64,000 bases of DNA from Plantago ovata (taxonomy: Eukaryota; Streptophyta; Magnoliopsida; Lamiales; Plantaginaceae): contig CM051458.1 in NCBI GenBank assembly GCA_028274465.1, forward strand, positions 34,546,692 to 34,610,691, read 5' to 3'. Of the stretch, positions 37,873 through 50,965 are shown in pieces. Made by a program: the position numbers and the translations under genes. Within the stretch, counting starts at the first letter, position 1; every line of letters begins with the position of its first letter. The notes below the pieces were generated by a model that saw nothing but the letters and a program-made list of their open reading frames with translations, did not search any database and was not told the origin of the DNA.

Positions 37873-39163
37873 TCATGAACGTGCGGATGTCGTGCTCCGA
37901 GTTCAAGCAAATTAATTTGTAATTAGCCAAAGGCAATCCACAACTACAACGAAAAACGTAGTGTAGCAGTAGAATGACTCGAGTGTCGTTCTCTCAGGAC
38001 TATAACTAGCTTTATCAAATCTAATTTAGAATATAAAAAACAGCAAACAGATAGCAGAGGGGTTTCTAGCAGATAATGGAGATTGGTGATAGTATGGTCC
38101 TTCTTAACATAACGGGTCGATAATCATGCATAAATTCCTCGGTCTTGCATAGAGATCTTTGAATCAATCTAGTGCCCTGTTGCAAATATTAAGCACTACG
38201 AAGATAATTGGTCTGACAAGTCAATCACGATTGTCCTAATGTGTTCCGTAATTATTCAACACTACGAAGATAATTGGTCTGATGGTCGACAAGTGTCCAA
38301 TTGTGCATAATAATTAATACAACATACGAGACTTTTGGTTACAACTGATCAACGAAATAAAGCAATGACACGGAGTATAATGCGCGATATAGCCATTAGC
38401 ATGATTATCTTCCCTTCGCTAAGAATTCACATACTACCACCAACGATAAGTTTAGCTACTCATAATAGGCATGCAATCAACAGAAATCATAGAAGAAAAC
38501 ATATTGAAAGATATATAAAATAAGTAGATTAAACTGTAAGATACAAGTTACCGAAGGTTGTCAATCTCCGAAGAATTGCGATCCTACGAGCTCCAATCCG
38601 CTATGAAAAAGTATCCCCTAAGCTACAGAACTCACAGGACAGGCCCCAGGAAGTTCCTACCTAAAACTATAGAGAGAGGTGAGAAAGTAGGTCTGGAAAG
38701 ATATGATTTTCGGAGAAAACTGAGCAACTATATATAGGCCCCGAAATATTGTGGGGCGGTTCGCCCCACACACCGGGCGGTTCGCCCGGTGTGGGGCGGT
38801 TCGCCCCAGAGAATTTCTCGCGGAATTCCGCGTTTTCGACGCGTTTTTGGATTTCTTCCCCTTTTCGGACTCGGTTTCTGACTTCTAGTAGCCTTCTAAC
38901 CTCCAGATTCGGCTCCTAGACTCCAAATCCTATCCGGAAACCTTCAGATACTCCAAATAGGCTTCTGGAACACCAATTCCTTGTCAACTTCAATATATTT
39001 GCCCGGAAATCCTCGAATTTCAACCAAAACCTGTAAAATAAAATCTAAAGGGAAACGTGACACTATTCTAATAAAATGCATTAAAATATAGCTAAATTAA
39101 CATAGAGGATAGCTAAAATAGGTGAAAAAGACTCGAATGAAACTGTAAAATACACATTCATCA
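37873..39163 (-). repeat. E8 3' LTR (left)
   Basis: 1291 bp; three-unit palindrome array at 38751-38808, TATA box at about 38728-38737. Confidence 0.92.
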
Positions 39164-40728
39164 AACTCCCCAAACCGAACCTTTGTTTGTCCTCAAACAA
39201 CTAAGCTAGACTCTAATACAAAAAACATGCAAGACACAAAATGGAGTTTCATGCCAAATAAAATGAACTAATCTACTGAATCTACCAAAAAACATATGAA
39301 CATAAACCATATAAATCAAAGCATGAATATAGGTTGAAGAATACCTCGATTGACTTATACACATCCACATAAGCACATATGTCAAGACAAGATAGTCTCT
39401 CGTAACATTCTCTACCTGGACCTAGTCAGTGACGACGTGATGAAGCATGCTAAGATACAAATGGTTGCCCCGTGCCTATGAAACTGAGGGCTTACTGCTG
39501 TTCCACCATGTTAAGACTTTTCCTCAAAAGAGGTCGAACCAGTACTGGCTCTCATCAAACGAAGGAGGGTTCCCTATAAAAGATAACTCTCCCCTATTCT
39601 ACCCATCTCTCAAGTAAAGTCTTAAGCTATTCACCACTTCCTGAATGGCAGGACGAGGGTGGTCTAGAACAGATGACACTTAAGACAAAACAGATAAAAA
39701 ACTACAACACGATTACGAACATTACAAAAAATGGAAAAGACTCAACACTTTGCTAAACTGCTATTTGGCTTTTCTTTTTGGACCCTTCTTTTCTTTTTTG
39801 GGGTCTTTTCTTTTTTTTCTTTTTTTCTTTCCAGATTCTTTTTTCTTTTTTCTCTTTTTTTTCTGGAATTTTTTCTTTCTTTTTTTTCGATTTTTTTTAG
39901 CCAGCAGTAGCATAACAAAATGACTCACACGACTTCCCCAAACCTATTCGAAAGAATAGGTTGGAGTACAAAATTTACGGAAAAGGAAAAACAAACTCAC
40001 GATACGAAAATGAAAAACAGAAACAAGTCTATGATGGTGTAACCCCCTCCCCAAACCTATTCGGAAGAATAGGTTATAAACAAAGGATCACACAACCTCA
40101 CACTACCTCCTTCCTAGGCATTTAGCAATCTCAAAGCATGGTGAAGACTTGTTGCCTCTTAGGTACATAATTACTCGGGAAACAACCATAAGACCCTAAC
40201 ATGCATCATCCTATTATAAAGGCCTTCGTGAACCGCAGTAGAGAAAACACCACTAAGTGATGTCGAGACTACCAAGCTTAACTAACTGCAATACATAAAT
40301 GTGACAAGCCAAGCGAGAAAAACCTCAAACAAATTCATAGAGATGAAGCATACGATTAATGACATAGTTAGTTGATCTACCCAATAAAAAAGTTCAAAAA
40401 ATTCGGCAATAAACTCCATATAAAACATGCAAGACTATCCTAGGAAAGCAGTAAACGTGCAAATGCAAAAAATTTCACGAGTTTATCATAAGCAAGATAA
40501 GTATAGAGATAACCAGCGATAACCTCCTCCCCAAACCTGAACGTCGTCGCTCGTCCCGAACGTCGAAAGTGGATCCAAGGTGAGAGCTAATGCTTGTATA
40601 AGTGACCTATAATACTCAATCAAACTCGTGAGATAAAAACTAAAGCGGTAAAGAAAGCGATAAAATCTCCGGGTTGCCTCCCGGATAGCGCCATTGTTTA
40701 AAGTCTTTGACTCGACTCCTGTCCGCGC
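39164..40728 (-). other. E8 long 3' non-coding region
   Basis: Counterpart of 19508-21014 in E6. Same hairpins at 39941-39962 and 40054-40075, same pyrimidine-rich tract (39765-39900), same GGGAGGCAACCC hairpin (40669-40684), and the polypurine tract next to 39163. An extra GGTTTGGGGAGG box (sense) lies at about 40529-40541, inside sequence (about 40470-40630) that differs from E6. Confidence 0.85.
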
Positions 40729-42500
40729 CTATCTCTTCTTTCTGCGGGTACTAGACTTCCCCTTCATCGATCTCCTCTCCATGCCATGAACCTGTGAATA
40801 AGAAAGAATATAGGCTGCAAGACCACAGTAGTGAGTAGTGAAAGAATTATCAGGCGGATCAGGTGGATCAGATATGGCTTGCAACACATGTTGCTTGCCT
40901 TCCACTTCAATAGTGCAAGTTCTTTGGCAGATGTCCATCACGGAGCGTAGCTTAGTCAAGAACGTTCTTCCAAGAGAATGACATCCCCTGTCCCAGGTGC
41001 AGACGCCGGCATAACTACAAAATTGGTGTATACAGATGCTTCACCAATCTTGACCAACACATTTTTCACAACGCCTTCGGGTCTCACAAAGGATCCATCC
41101 GCCAGTTGCACAATAGCCCTATGGTCAGATAGTTTTCCAAGGTTACTCTTCTCAAACACATTCAAAGGGAGCACGTTCGAGTAAGATCCCGTGTCTAGTG
41201 TGGCACGGACATCTTCAAGTTCGCCAATCCCGACCTTAACATCGAAACTTTGAGGGAGTGGCTCGGGATTCTCTTGCTTCTTTCCACTCTCATCAGTACC
41301 AAGGTCCTTCTCTTCTTCCTTGGCTAGTGGAGGCTCTTCATCCTTGTAACACTCGCACTTAGCAACTTGCTTAATGGTGATTTCCACTGGTTGATCTCCC
41401 ACCAAGTTGATCGACATGGACCTCTCAGTGCTGCTATGTAACTTCCCTTGCTCTCTACTAGCTCTAGCTTCCAATTGATCCAGACGAGCATTGATCTTTG
41501 CCGAATCCTCCTCGTATCTCTTCAAAAACACTTGGGTGAAATCCACCAATTTCTGTAAATTATCCATCAGAGTTGCTGACTTGGATGTAGATGCTTCGTC
41601 CTTAGGAGTAGGATTACTACGGTTTCCCAAGTGAACATCTTCTCGTGCTAGATCTGATCTACACATATGAGCCCCATGCCCATAATTCTTGCACACACTA
41701 CATACCTCGTTGGAGAGAGAAGTTCCGATTAGGCCACTTAGAGCTTGCCTCATCTGATTGGCGAAATCTTCGAACCTATCGCCACTCACACCATTCACTT
41801 CATGCATTGGGATCTCCTGGTTTGGTGGGGCCTCAGGTCCACGCCTTCTAACCATTGCTCTTGGATCCTTGGATTGATATCCTTTAGCAAGCCTTTCGAA
41901 ACACGCCCACACATCCTCGGCGGTCTCTTCCCAGATAGTACCATGGCATTTGAAATCCACCACCTGTTGACTCTCATATGTGAGTCCATTGTAGAAGTGT
42001 TGGACAAGATCAGGAAGCCCAAAACCATGGTGTGGACACTTGTGCATGAGGTCCTTGAACCTCTTGAAAGCGGTGTAGATGGTCTCATTATAGTCCTGTT
42101 TGAATCCTGTGATTTGCGCCTTAAGCGCGGTAGTCAATGTGTGAGGAAACTATTTCTCCATAAAAGCAGAATACACCTTGTCCCAGGTGTCTAGTGATCC
42201 GGCTTCCAGAGAGCCTAACCATGCCTTGGCTTTATCACCAAGCCCCAAAGCAAAAACCTTCATCCTTAGCTCATCGTCCGTTATCCCTGCTCCGGGCCTT
42301 GGAAGATTGTTGATAAAGTCGTCAATATCATTCAGGTATCCCATAACATCTTCCCTAGCCAACCCATAGAACCTCGGGAGTTGCTAGTACATGCAACTTT
42401 TGATTTCCAAATCTCGAGTTGCAGCAGAAAGAACAATAGCTGGACCTCTCATCAGTGCTTTGTTGGGTTGAACCCATGATTTCAAAAGTGGGCGATCCAT
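40729..42500 (-). pseudogene. gag: E8 gag-protease
   Basis: Second copy of the E6-type gag-pro. It shows the CPHHGFGLPDLVQHFYNGL block (about 41970-42040), a CCHC knuckle (CSVCKNYGHGAHMC, about 41663-41704), protease TLDTGSYSNVLPLNVFEKSN (about 41150-41210) with LADGSFVRPEGVVK after it, and the same basic end (RRSMKGKSSTRRKKR) before 40729. The N-terminal part is less complete than in E6 and E9. Role as for E6: particle shell and protease with no replication enzymes. The shared C-terminal tail argues that the family was gag-pro-only before these copies separated. A few breaks. Confidence 0.87.
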
Positions 42501-42633
42501 CACAAGACCTGAATATCTGTGATAAGCTAGGAAAGGAGTATCAGAGATAGATTAAATAGGAAAACTAAAACTAATAGAATTAGGAATTGAATGCTGGAAA
42601 TATAAACAAATTAAACAGAAAAAAGGAGTATAG

Positions 42634-42651
42634 TCCCCGGCAACGGCGCCA
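42634..42651 (-). other. E8 primer-binding site (tRNA-Asp)
   Basis: Same 18-base site as E6, three bases inside the 5' LTR. Confidence 0.92.
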
Positions 42652-42654
42652 ATT

Positions 42655-43946
42655 TGATGAACATGCGGATGTCGTGCTCCGAGTTCAAGCAAATTAATTT
42701 GTAATTAGCCAAAGGCAATCCACAACTACAACGAAAACCGTAGTGTAGCAGTAGAATGACTCGAGTGTCGTTCTCTCAGGACTATAACTAGCTTTATCAA
42801 ATCTAATTTAGAATATAAAAAACAGCAAACAGATAACAGAGGGGTTTCTAGCAGATAATGGAGATTGGTGATAGTATGGTCCTTCTTAACATAACGGGTC
42901 GATAATCATGCATAAATTCCTCGGTCTTGCATAGAGATCTTTGAATCAATCTAGTGTCCTGTTGCAAATATTAAGCACTACGAAGATAATTGGTCTGACA
43001 AGTCAATCACGATTGTCCTAATGTGTTCCATAATTATTCAACACTACGAAGATAATTGGTCTGATGGTCGACAAGTGTCCAATTGTGCATAATAATTAAT
43101 ACAACATACGAGAATTTTGGTTACAACTGATCAACAAAATAAAGCAATGACACGGAGTATAATGCGCGATATAGCCATTAGCATGATTATCTTCCCTTCG
43201 CTAAGAATTCACATACTACCACCAACGATAAGTTTAGCTACTCATAATAGGCATGCAATCAACAGAAATCATAGAAGAAAACATAATGAAAGATATATAA
43301 AATAAGTAGATTAAACTGTAAGATACAAGTTACCGAAGGTTGTCAATCTCCGAAGAATTGCGATCCTACGAGCTCCAATCCGCTATGAAAAAAGTATCCC
43401 CTAAGCTACAGAACTCCCAGGACAGGCTCCGGGAAGTTCCTACCTAAAACTATAGAGAGAGGTGAGAAAGTAGGTCTGGAAAGATATGATTGTCGGAGAA
43501 AACTGAGCAACTATATATAGGCCCCGAAATACTGTGGGGCGGTTCGCCCCACACACCGGGCGGTTCGCCCGGTGTGGGGCGGTTCGCCCCAGAGAATTTC
43601 TCGCGGAATTCCGCGTTTTCGACGCGTTTTTGGATTTCTTCCCCTTTTCGGACTCGGTTTCTGACTTCTAGTAGCCTTCTAACCTCCAGATTCGGCCCCT
43701 ATACTCCAAATCCTATCCGGAAACCTTCAGATACTCCAAATAGGCCTCTGGAACACCAATTCCTTGTCAACTTCAATATATTTGCCCGGAAATCCTCGAA
43801 TTTCAACCAAAACCTGTAAAATAAAATCTAAAGGGAAACGTGACACTATTCTAATAAAATGCATTAAAATATAGCTAAATTAACATAGAGGATAGCTAAA
43901 ATAGGTGAAAAAGACACGAATGAAAGTGTAAAATACACATTCATCA
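42655..43946 (-). repeat. E8 5' LTR (right)
   Basis: 1292 bp; three-unit palindrome array at 43533-43591, TATA box at 43511-43520. Confidence 0.93.
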
Positions 43947-43951
43947 CCTAC

Positions 43952-45130
43952 TCATACATATCAATTGCGGACAAGCAAGTAATGGGTGTCGCCTACCCAT
44001 GCATATGATAGATGCGGTCCGGAAACTAGTGGGTGCCGCCTACCCATACAATAAATGCGGACTAACAGTATTTAAATACAATATTTAAATATTAAATTGC
44101 TCATGTAGACATTCAACACATGTGATACAAGCAAGTTGGAGCATACAAGTAGTTGTTGTGGAATATTATCATTATATGTAAGTCGTAAATCTAATTTATA
44201 AATTCTGTAAGAATTTCCAAAACCTTTAAAACAAATTTTAATAATAATATAATCTTCCAAAGCATTACATTACTATTAAAATGTAGTTTATAAACTATTT
44301 ATAAACTAACAACATGTTACTAAATATTATAAACTTATATTTATGCCTCTAAACATTTTAATCAACTTCCAAAAGTATTAATAGGGTTTAAATATAATTT
44401 ATAAACCATTTATAAATTAAAAAGGAAAATCTTCAAAACCCCCCGGGGGCCTCTGGACATGGGAGGCTAACCGCCTCCCATTACCAGAGAGGCAAAGCCT
44501 CTCGGGTTGTGAGAGACGGACCGCCTCTCACAGGGGGCGGTCCGCCCCTCGCTCCCAGAGAGGCCAAGCCTCTCGGGTGGTGGGAGGCGGACCGCCTCTC
44601 CCAGGGGGCGGTCCACCCCTCACCTCCAGGGTGGGTTTGAGCGTTGTCCTTTTTTTTTTTTTTTTGCATCATTCCTTTTACATGTTGCAGTAACTCTTCT
44701 CCATAGTATTTTAGTTTGATTCGAGGTTTGTGTTTACAAAGCTTGAAATTACCATTAAAGGAGTTTCAAAGCTCCATAAGCCACAAACCAAATTAACTTT
44801 GTTTCTTAAAAGGGACAGAGGAGAAGAGATTGAAAGCAAAGAAAATGAATGATGGTGGTAGGGAGCCAAGCTCCGGTGGAGTACCATCTCCGTCCTTGCC
44901 AATTTCTTTCCAACGTAAATATAGTAGCCAAGCTACTAATGTGATTTATTTCCTTCCTTTAAATCTAATATAAAAAATCTGGAAATAAAATTACATACAG
45001 TAATAAAACCATGTTTTGCTTCCTTTTCCTTTCTTAAATCCAATTAAAAATCTGGAAACTTTAAACATAAACATACATATAATAATCCACAACAACAATA
45101 ATTATAAATCATAAATGAATATAGTCATGA
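43952..45130 (-). other. E7 leader, LTR-proximal half
   Basis: Untranslated. From the LTR side in element sense: about 490 bp of AT-rich sequence, the GC-rich palindrome tract (44442-44632), more AT-rich sequence, then two units of the hairpin array (44029-44045 and 43982-43998). No protein domain seen. Confidence 0.8.
44442..44632. repeat. GC-rich palindrome tract in E7 leader
   Basis: Consecutive inverted repeats: 44460-44480 (8-bp stem TGGGAGGC), 44487-44503 (GAGAGGC/GCCTCTC), 44509-44531 (GTGAGAG/CTCTCAC), 44534-44548 (GGGGCGGTCCGCCCC), 44558-44574 (GAGAGGC/GCCTCTC), 44582-44602 and 44604-44620. The block 44487-44548 repeats at 44558-44620, a period of 71 bp. Confidence 0.92.
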
Positions 45131-45200
45131 TTCAGCCTAGCTCCGATACCACTGTTAGTAAAAGTTTCAGCCTAGCTCCGATACAACTGTTAGTAAAAGT
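45131..45200 (-). repeat. Tandem 35-bp duplication covering E7 primer site and LTR edge
   Basis: 45131-45165 and 45166-45200 are the same 35 bases apart from one difference. Each holds the primer-binding site (sense TGGTATCGGAGC in the first copy, at 45140-45151) and the first 13 bases of the LTR. Confidence 0.93.
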
Positions 45201-47110
45201 GAGAAAAATTGCCTCTAAGGCTAAGCAGCAGAAGTTTAAAATTTTTAATCTCACTAAACTGATATAACTATATTACATTTATTAAGCTAGAAGATATCAC
45301 TTACGTGTCCTCCAGCAGATAAGCAAATTCACCGGGTAGCTGTTCCTCAATCTCCAGACAGAACCTTGCAATATCCTCGTCCGGCTGGTTGATTTCTTCT
45401 TCGTCAGAAATGAAATCTTCGTCAACAGAATCTCCAAGATGGCTCATCAAAAGGTTGATTACTTCCTTCGACTTTGGTATCCACGGACAGTGATTTCTAT
45501 CAAGAACGCTAGGAGGTTCTTCTATTTTGAGCTAATAGAGAGAATATTTTCTTTCTGACTTTCAGAGATAAAAGTGTTTTCACGTATGTTAGAATAGAAT
45601 GAAAGACTTCTTTCTTTCTTTCTCATTTAATCAGTAAGTTTGTTTAGAATATCACGTAAGATTTCTTATCCCAGCAAATCTAATTGACTAGGAGACTTCA
45701 AAAGTCATCAACAAATCTAACAAACAGATAAATCAAATTACTAAAAGAAAGAATTAAAAGAAAAGAAGGAAAATAAAATAAAATAAATAAACAAAATACA
45801 TGGGGCAGCAAAACGCTGCCCCCATAGCATCGACTAGCAGCTGGGCGAAACCCAGCTGCCTGGTTCTGTTTTATTTATTATTTTATTCCTTTTTCTTTAT
45901 TTGGACCTCATTCTAAATCCCGCCCAAATGCACAAGTCTTCAGTTAATTAATTAAATCCAATTCAATTCAATTAATTATATTTCTAAAATATTTATTCCA
46001 TATATAATGAATTAATATTAATCTAATTAATAATAATTCCATAATATTTATATATAGTAATTCAACATTAATATAATTAATATTTAATCCTATATACATA
46101 GCTCGTTTGTAGAAACACCACCTTGAAGTGTGACCCATAGGGCCTTGCATATTAAGCAATAATCTAATTAAGGTCATAATAAATTCCTAGACAATTTATC
46201 AGACAATATTAATATGCAAGGAACGTTTGTGAGGAAAACAAACCACCTGTAGTGTAGGGTACTTTGATGATACGGTCCCTTCATTCACGAATACTCGAAT
46301 GAGACTAGAATATGGTTATGTGTCTATTCTAATAACTCCATTCATGGTTTCTCAATCTTATTAGTCGATCTATGAATTATGTCCAAATACCATTTTGACA
46401 TATTCACATACGGTGGCCACCGATTTTGTGATCGCACTAAATATGAGAAGTGAGTATTCTCTCCTTGTATCTATTATGGAGGAATGAATCCTATCTTGGC
46501 CCAATCACTCACACCATATGCTTCTTAATGTACCCAACGCATGCCGTATCTACCCTACTTTAAGTGTGCAAGCGTTGCGCATGGTCAAAGTACAATATTT
46601 CACATATGATGTAGTATTGGCCTCAAGTCTTCTAAGGACTACTAACATCACCCTATACACCGATACTACCATAGACACTTAAATAGCTTTACCAAATGGT
46701 TTCTCGGTCGGGTATGCCAACACTCTCCAAAGTGTTCATATGTTCATTATGAATAACCAAGTTCATTCGTAGCAGTGAGACCTACTACATCCTCGAAGGA
46801 TCTAATGCAACATATGCTAACTTCAATAGCATCATTTTGATATCCCGTATCTCAATGACCTTTAGCTAGTGGCTTATTTTAGGACTTAATTATTGACACA
46901 CAAGCTCCCACTAACTTGGTGATTACCTTAAGTCCTTGAGAACATTTTATCGAATAATTCAAACAACCAAATAATATATTCATAAAAATTTAATGCCAAT
47001 TGTATTTAATAATGTATAAATAAATGAACATAAATAAATAACAATAACTGAATGTGAACAAGTACATATCGTCCCTATCGTAGGTTGTCTCTAGGACATA
47101 TATACTTTCA
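45188..47110 (-). repeat. E7 5' LTR (right)
   Basis: 1923 bp, TGTTAGTAAAAGT to TATACTTTCA; pairs with 31064-33034. Confidence 0.93.
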
Positions 47111-47129
47111 GACTCCACTCCTTAGGCAT

Positions 47130-50100
47130 TCAGGCACCCATGATGGAAGGAATGAGGGCTTGCTCGGATAGGGAACCTCTGGATCGGTCACGAACTCCCC
47201 GAACTCGCATGCTTGATGCATCTCATCAGTTACTTCCTCATGGGGATACCGGGACAGGTCTTATCTTTGGCCCGCATGCATGTCCTCGCGCGCATCGGCG
47301 TCGAAATCCTTGGGCAGTAGGTCGATCCGTTTGAGCTGCCTGATACACGAAAAGAAGCTCTCCTCGCGCGCGGAGTCCTTATCATCTTGCATAGCTACTT
47401 TGTAGGTGTCCGAGGCCATGACAGCTCGTGCAGTTTATAAGCGGCTGCCCCAGAGGAAGGATAGAACACTGTTTTAAACTTCTCCATGCAAATTGAGAAG
47501 GTAGCATAGGCCCCCTTGTAGCCTTTGGTCCTCTACTTCTCCCTCAACAACTCCTTCTCAAGTTGATCGATTTTGGCATAAGCCCTCCCCATCTCTACAT
47601 CATCAGCTCTGTTCTTGCCCTTCTCGGCCTCGAGCTTTTTCTCAAGTTCCTCGATCACGAAGCCAATGTCAGCCCTATCAGCAGCAACCTGGCCATAAGA
47701 CTCCTTGAGGTTCTCGAGCTGCAAAGAAAGAGCAAAGAGAGTTTAGTCCATGAGCGAGGAGCAAGAATATGGACTTAGATATGTACTTGTAAGTATAAGA
47801 GTAATACTTGGAGCGAGCACAAGCTGAGCTCATGTGCGTGATCAAGCTCGGACATCTGGATAAGGCGCTTTACTTCTGCCTCTTGACTTACCCCAGAGGA
47901 CTTACTCTTTTTCCGAGGAGGCTCATTAGTGACCCCAAGGGTAAGCTTCCCCGCTTCAACACTCTTCTTTTGGGGAATGGGCTTCCCGGGCCGCTTTTCT
48001 AGATTTCCAGCTGCAGCCTCCTTAGCCCTCTTAGTTGTTGCATCCTCCTCGGCCTTTTTCAGTGCCTCGACCGGATTCTCCCTGACCTCGAGCCCCTCTT
48101 TCACAAGGGCATCTCGATGATGGGAGGCACTCCTCGGGGGAGACAAGTTGAGCGAGCCAATGATATTCGTATCTTTGTTGGTCATGCGTTGCTTCCTCCT
48201 TTGCTGCCAGTGTCCTCGACATGATCCACTAGAACCAATAATCTGCGAAGAGGAAGACGGTTAATATGTATATCGGGGAGAATAATAGGGCGAGGAAGCT
48301 AACACGCCGAGGAGAATACATTCAAAGTGCACAACAAAGGGAAAAAGACAAGTATGAAAAAAGACAAGTATGAAACTTTCTACTTGAAGAAGTATACCGA
48401 AGAGGATGTCATCAGAATATCGATTGCCCGTGTAACCAGCGTAAACCGGAGGAGAGAGACCGGACAAATAAGGAAGGGGTTGTAACACAAGTCCCCAATA
48501 GAAGTACTTATCGGGATCTGCCCGCTTGTTCTTCTCTTCGAGCTCTAACACCCAGGAGTCCAACTCAGTGCGAAGTGGGTGCTTCTCGGCAATGGGTCCT
48601 CGATACATGAGCTTCGGAACGTCCCACTCGACTTCCTTGTCGCTCATCCCAGGCAATTTCTTCTTCCTTAGATAAAAATACCTATGAAACCATTTATAGC
48701 CCGAGGAGGTGGGAGCGTCCATGATGAATCCGAAACTTGGCCGAGCATTGAAATAGTAGAAATACTTGTTGCCGGAGCTCATCAATACTCTGAAGATTTG
48801 ATTGAAGTTATGGAAATTCAGATCGACTCCATGTTTCTTGCAAAAAACCCCGAAGCACACAAGTGTTCCAAAGGCACTTGGAACGAGTTGCCAAGGCGCG
48901 TCCCCAAGGTGTTGAAAATTTCTTTGAAGGCATCACAAAAATGGAGGATCTATCCTCGATCCATAGTAAGGCAGTGAACGACCATGTAGCCAGGAGGAGC
49001 ATTGTAAAAAGTTTGGTTTTTCTCAGGAACGAGGATGTCAAATTGGCCAAGAGGAAGGGTATACTTCCACCGAAGAGTGGGGATTTCATCTTCCTTAACA
49101 GTTGAGGCGGTGGTCGGTATTATCACGTCCTCGTTCTGCTCACCATCAGGATCGGGGAGATTCACTGTACGAGCACTTTGGGTGAACTTATTTTGGGAAG
49201 CCCTTGTCACCTTAGGATCCTCCTCGGTCGCTTTCGCTCTTTTTCTCTTTTTTGAGCGAGTAGACTTCCTCGGCTTCTTGGGTTATTTACCAGGAGCATG
49301 TTCTTGTTGCTCCTTAGCCGCAACCATTTCCTCGAGACGCTGACGCTCTTCGTCCTCTTCAAACGGACTTACTCGTCGCGCATTATCCCCATAGTAAGAG
49401 AAATCTATAGCGCGAGGACCTACGGAGTCATAACTCGCCTCCTCCTCGGGAGCATACATTTGTCCAATCAATAGCTCCCTTTCTACTTGTCGATTCATCT
49501 CAGAGAATGAAGGAGAAGGCAGCCGATGGATGATCGGACCATCTTCATCCGCATTAGTATTTTTTATGGTCCGAGGAGACTCTTCATCATCCGTGACCAC
49601 GGTTCGATGAGTAGTCTGGAGGGGGGGTACTTGAGCCTTAACTTTCTCTTGGGAGGATTGGCCATTGGAGAAGTGGCATCATCGTCCTCGCTCTCCTCAC
49701 CCTCACCTTCTTGAATGGAGTGTTCACCCTCCTCGAACCACGATAGGACTGGATCTGGTCGATCCGTGTCATCCATATTTTCTACTTGGATTTCAAGAGG
49801 TTGAACGACGTCAAAGCACCATAGTTCCGACCATGGACTTGGGCAGCTAGAGTGATCAATTCTACAGAAACCCCAGTATTGGCCAGACCACCTTCCTCCT
49901 CGGTTATGCCATCGATGAAACTGTCACTCCTCCTACGTCTTTTCCGGGTTTCGAGACGATACTCTACCTCTTCCTCTTCGGACTCTCCCTCGTTGACGGC
50001 ATCTTCGCCTTCTTCACCCTCCACGTGCTCCTCTCCGTCATTACTTTCTTCATCATCCTCAGAATCACCTCCCTCCTCGGACTCATTTACGGCCTGCTCG

Positions 50101-50291
50101 CCCACAGAAGTTTGTTCCAGGGTGTTGTCTAGGAAGGTCGTCGATACCTCTGACGTCTCAGGTGACATACCATGGCCGGTCCCATAGTCTTCGACCTCAA
50201 GGCGATTTTGACTGTCGTCGCTCCTCTCGAACATCCTAAAAGGTAGGCCAAAAGAAGTTAAGGATGGGTGGTGATAGTCCGAGAGGTCCAT
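47130..50291 (-). pseudogene. E1 antisense coding region (aORF), main body
   Basis: Run of minus-strand open stretches opposite to E1's own genes, between integrase and the 3' LTR. From the start at 50291 (MDLSDYHHPSLTSFGLPFR): a very acidic region (E/D-rich, 50150-49950), a basic patch (RKRRRR), then a central domain near 49210-48650 with TLRWKYTLPLGQFDI, FNQIFRVLMSSGNKYFYYF and SSGYKWFHRYFYLRKK. It ends in a lysine-rich part and a coiled coil (IEELEKKLEAEKGKNRADD, about 47640). The central domain resembles the 'putative gypsy type transposon' family (PF04195, from memory). Antisense genes in this position are known from Grande and Retand; their function is unknown. Broken, and cut by E7. 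Confidence 0.7.
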
Positions 50292-50965
50292 TTATGTGTT
50301 TTCTTATGTTCGACCTCCCGAATGGAGAAAAATCTCAAAAAGAAGAGCAGTACATTATAACAAGAAGTTATACTACAACAAGAATACATCGACGAGGAGC
50401 ATAATACAAGCATACAAAATCAAGGGGCATGGAGCGACCCTTTTCTCAGAGACCGACGAGGCTTAAACGGCTACGATTATGCCCGATTAACATGTTTTTA
50501 CGAGCACAGTGTTACCCTAAGGAGGCAAAAGGAATTTACACTAAAAGGGGAGACATACTTCTCTATTATCTACAATAAGTCCATTGGTGAAATCAGGGGA
50601 AGAAGTAACATTGGATTCCGGCGCATATTCAGGCAACGAGTTGCAGATTTAAACAAGTCCAAAATTCAAAAACAAAATGCAAAGAAGCTACAACTCGAAT
50701 TTTGGGCATAGCGATTTAAAAGAAAGAAATCAAAGGAAACAACACAGGTACTTATTTGGGAAAGGTATGAAAAGTCCTGAAAATATGCTATACGCCAGAA
50801 AATTTGAACTTCGCCGGAAAAACCATCGTCTAAGCTACTGTAAGAGCTCCTGATCTGCTTAGGTATCGACAAGGGTTCTTGTCGAACCCTTTTAAAAGGC
50901 TCCTCGCTCTCTCTATTGCTCTGAGTGAAAATATTGCGGAAAGTGAGAAATGAATCGATCTTGGC
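50292..50965 (-). other. 5' region of the E1 antisense gene
   Basis: Between the antisense TATA box and the first methionine of the antisense coding region. I see no protein domain. If transcription starts near 50940 this would be a 650-base leader, long enough to suggest an intron; no splice site can be assigned with confidence. Confidence 0.4.

Larger units (their letters stand above)
37873..43946 (-). mobile_element. E8: Athila-like gag-protease element inside the E7 leader
   Basis: 6074-bp minus-strand element with a perfect target duplication CCTAC (37868-37872 and 43947-43951). 3' LTR (left) 37873-39163, 5' LTR (right) 42655-43946. Primer-binding site for tRNA-Asp at 42634-42651. The only coding region is gag-protease at 40729-42500; RT and integrase are absent, as in E6. 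About twenty differences between its LTRs in 1.29 kb by eye (98-99% identical) make it the youngest element here with both LTRs visible. The gag-pro region has a few breaks. Confidence 0.93.

Noticed and set aside
37813-44045. CRISPR-like array because of regularly spaced repeats
   Set aside because: Plant nuclear retroelement leader; few units, repeats short and palindromic, spacers similar to each other, no cas genes.
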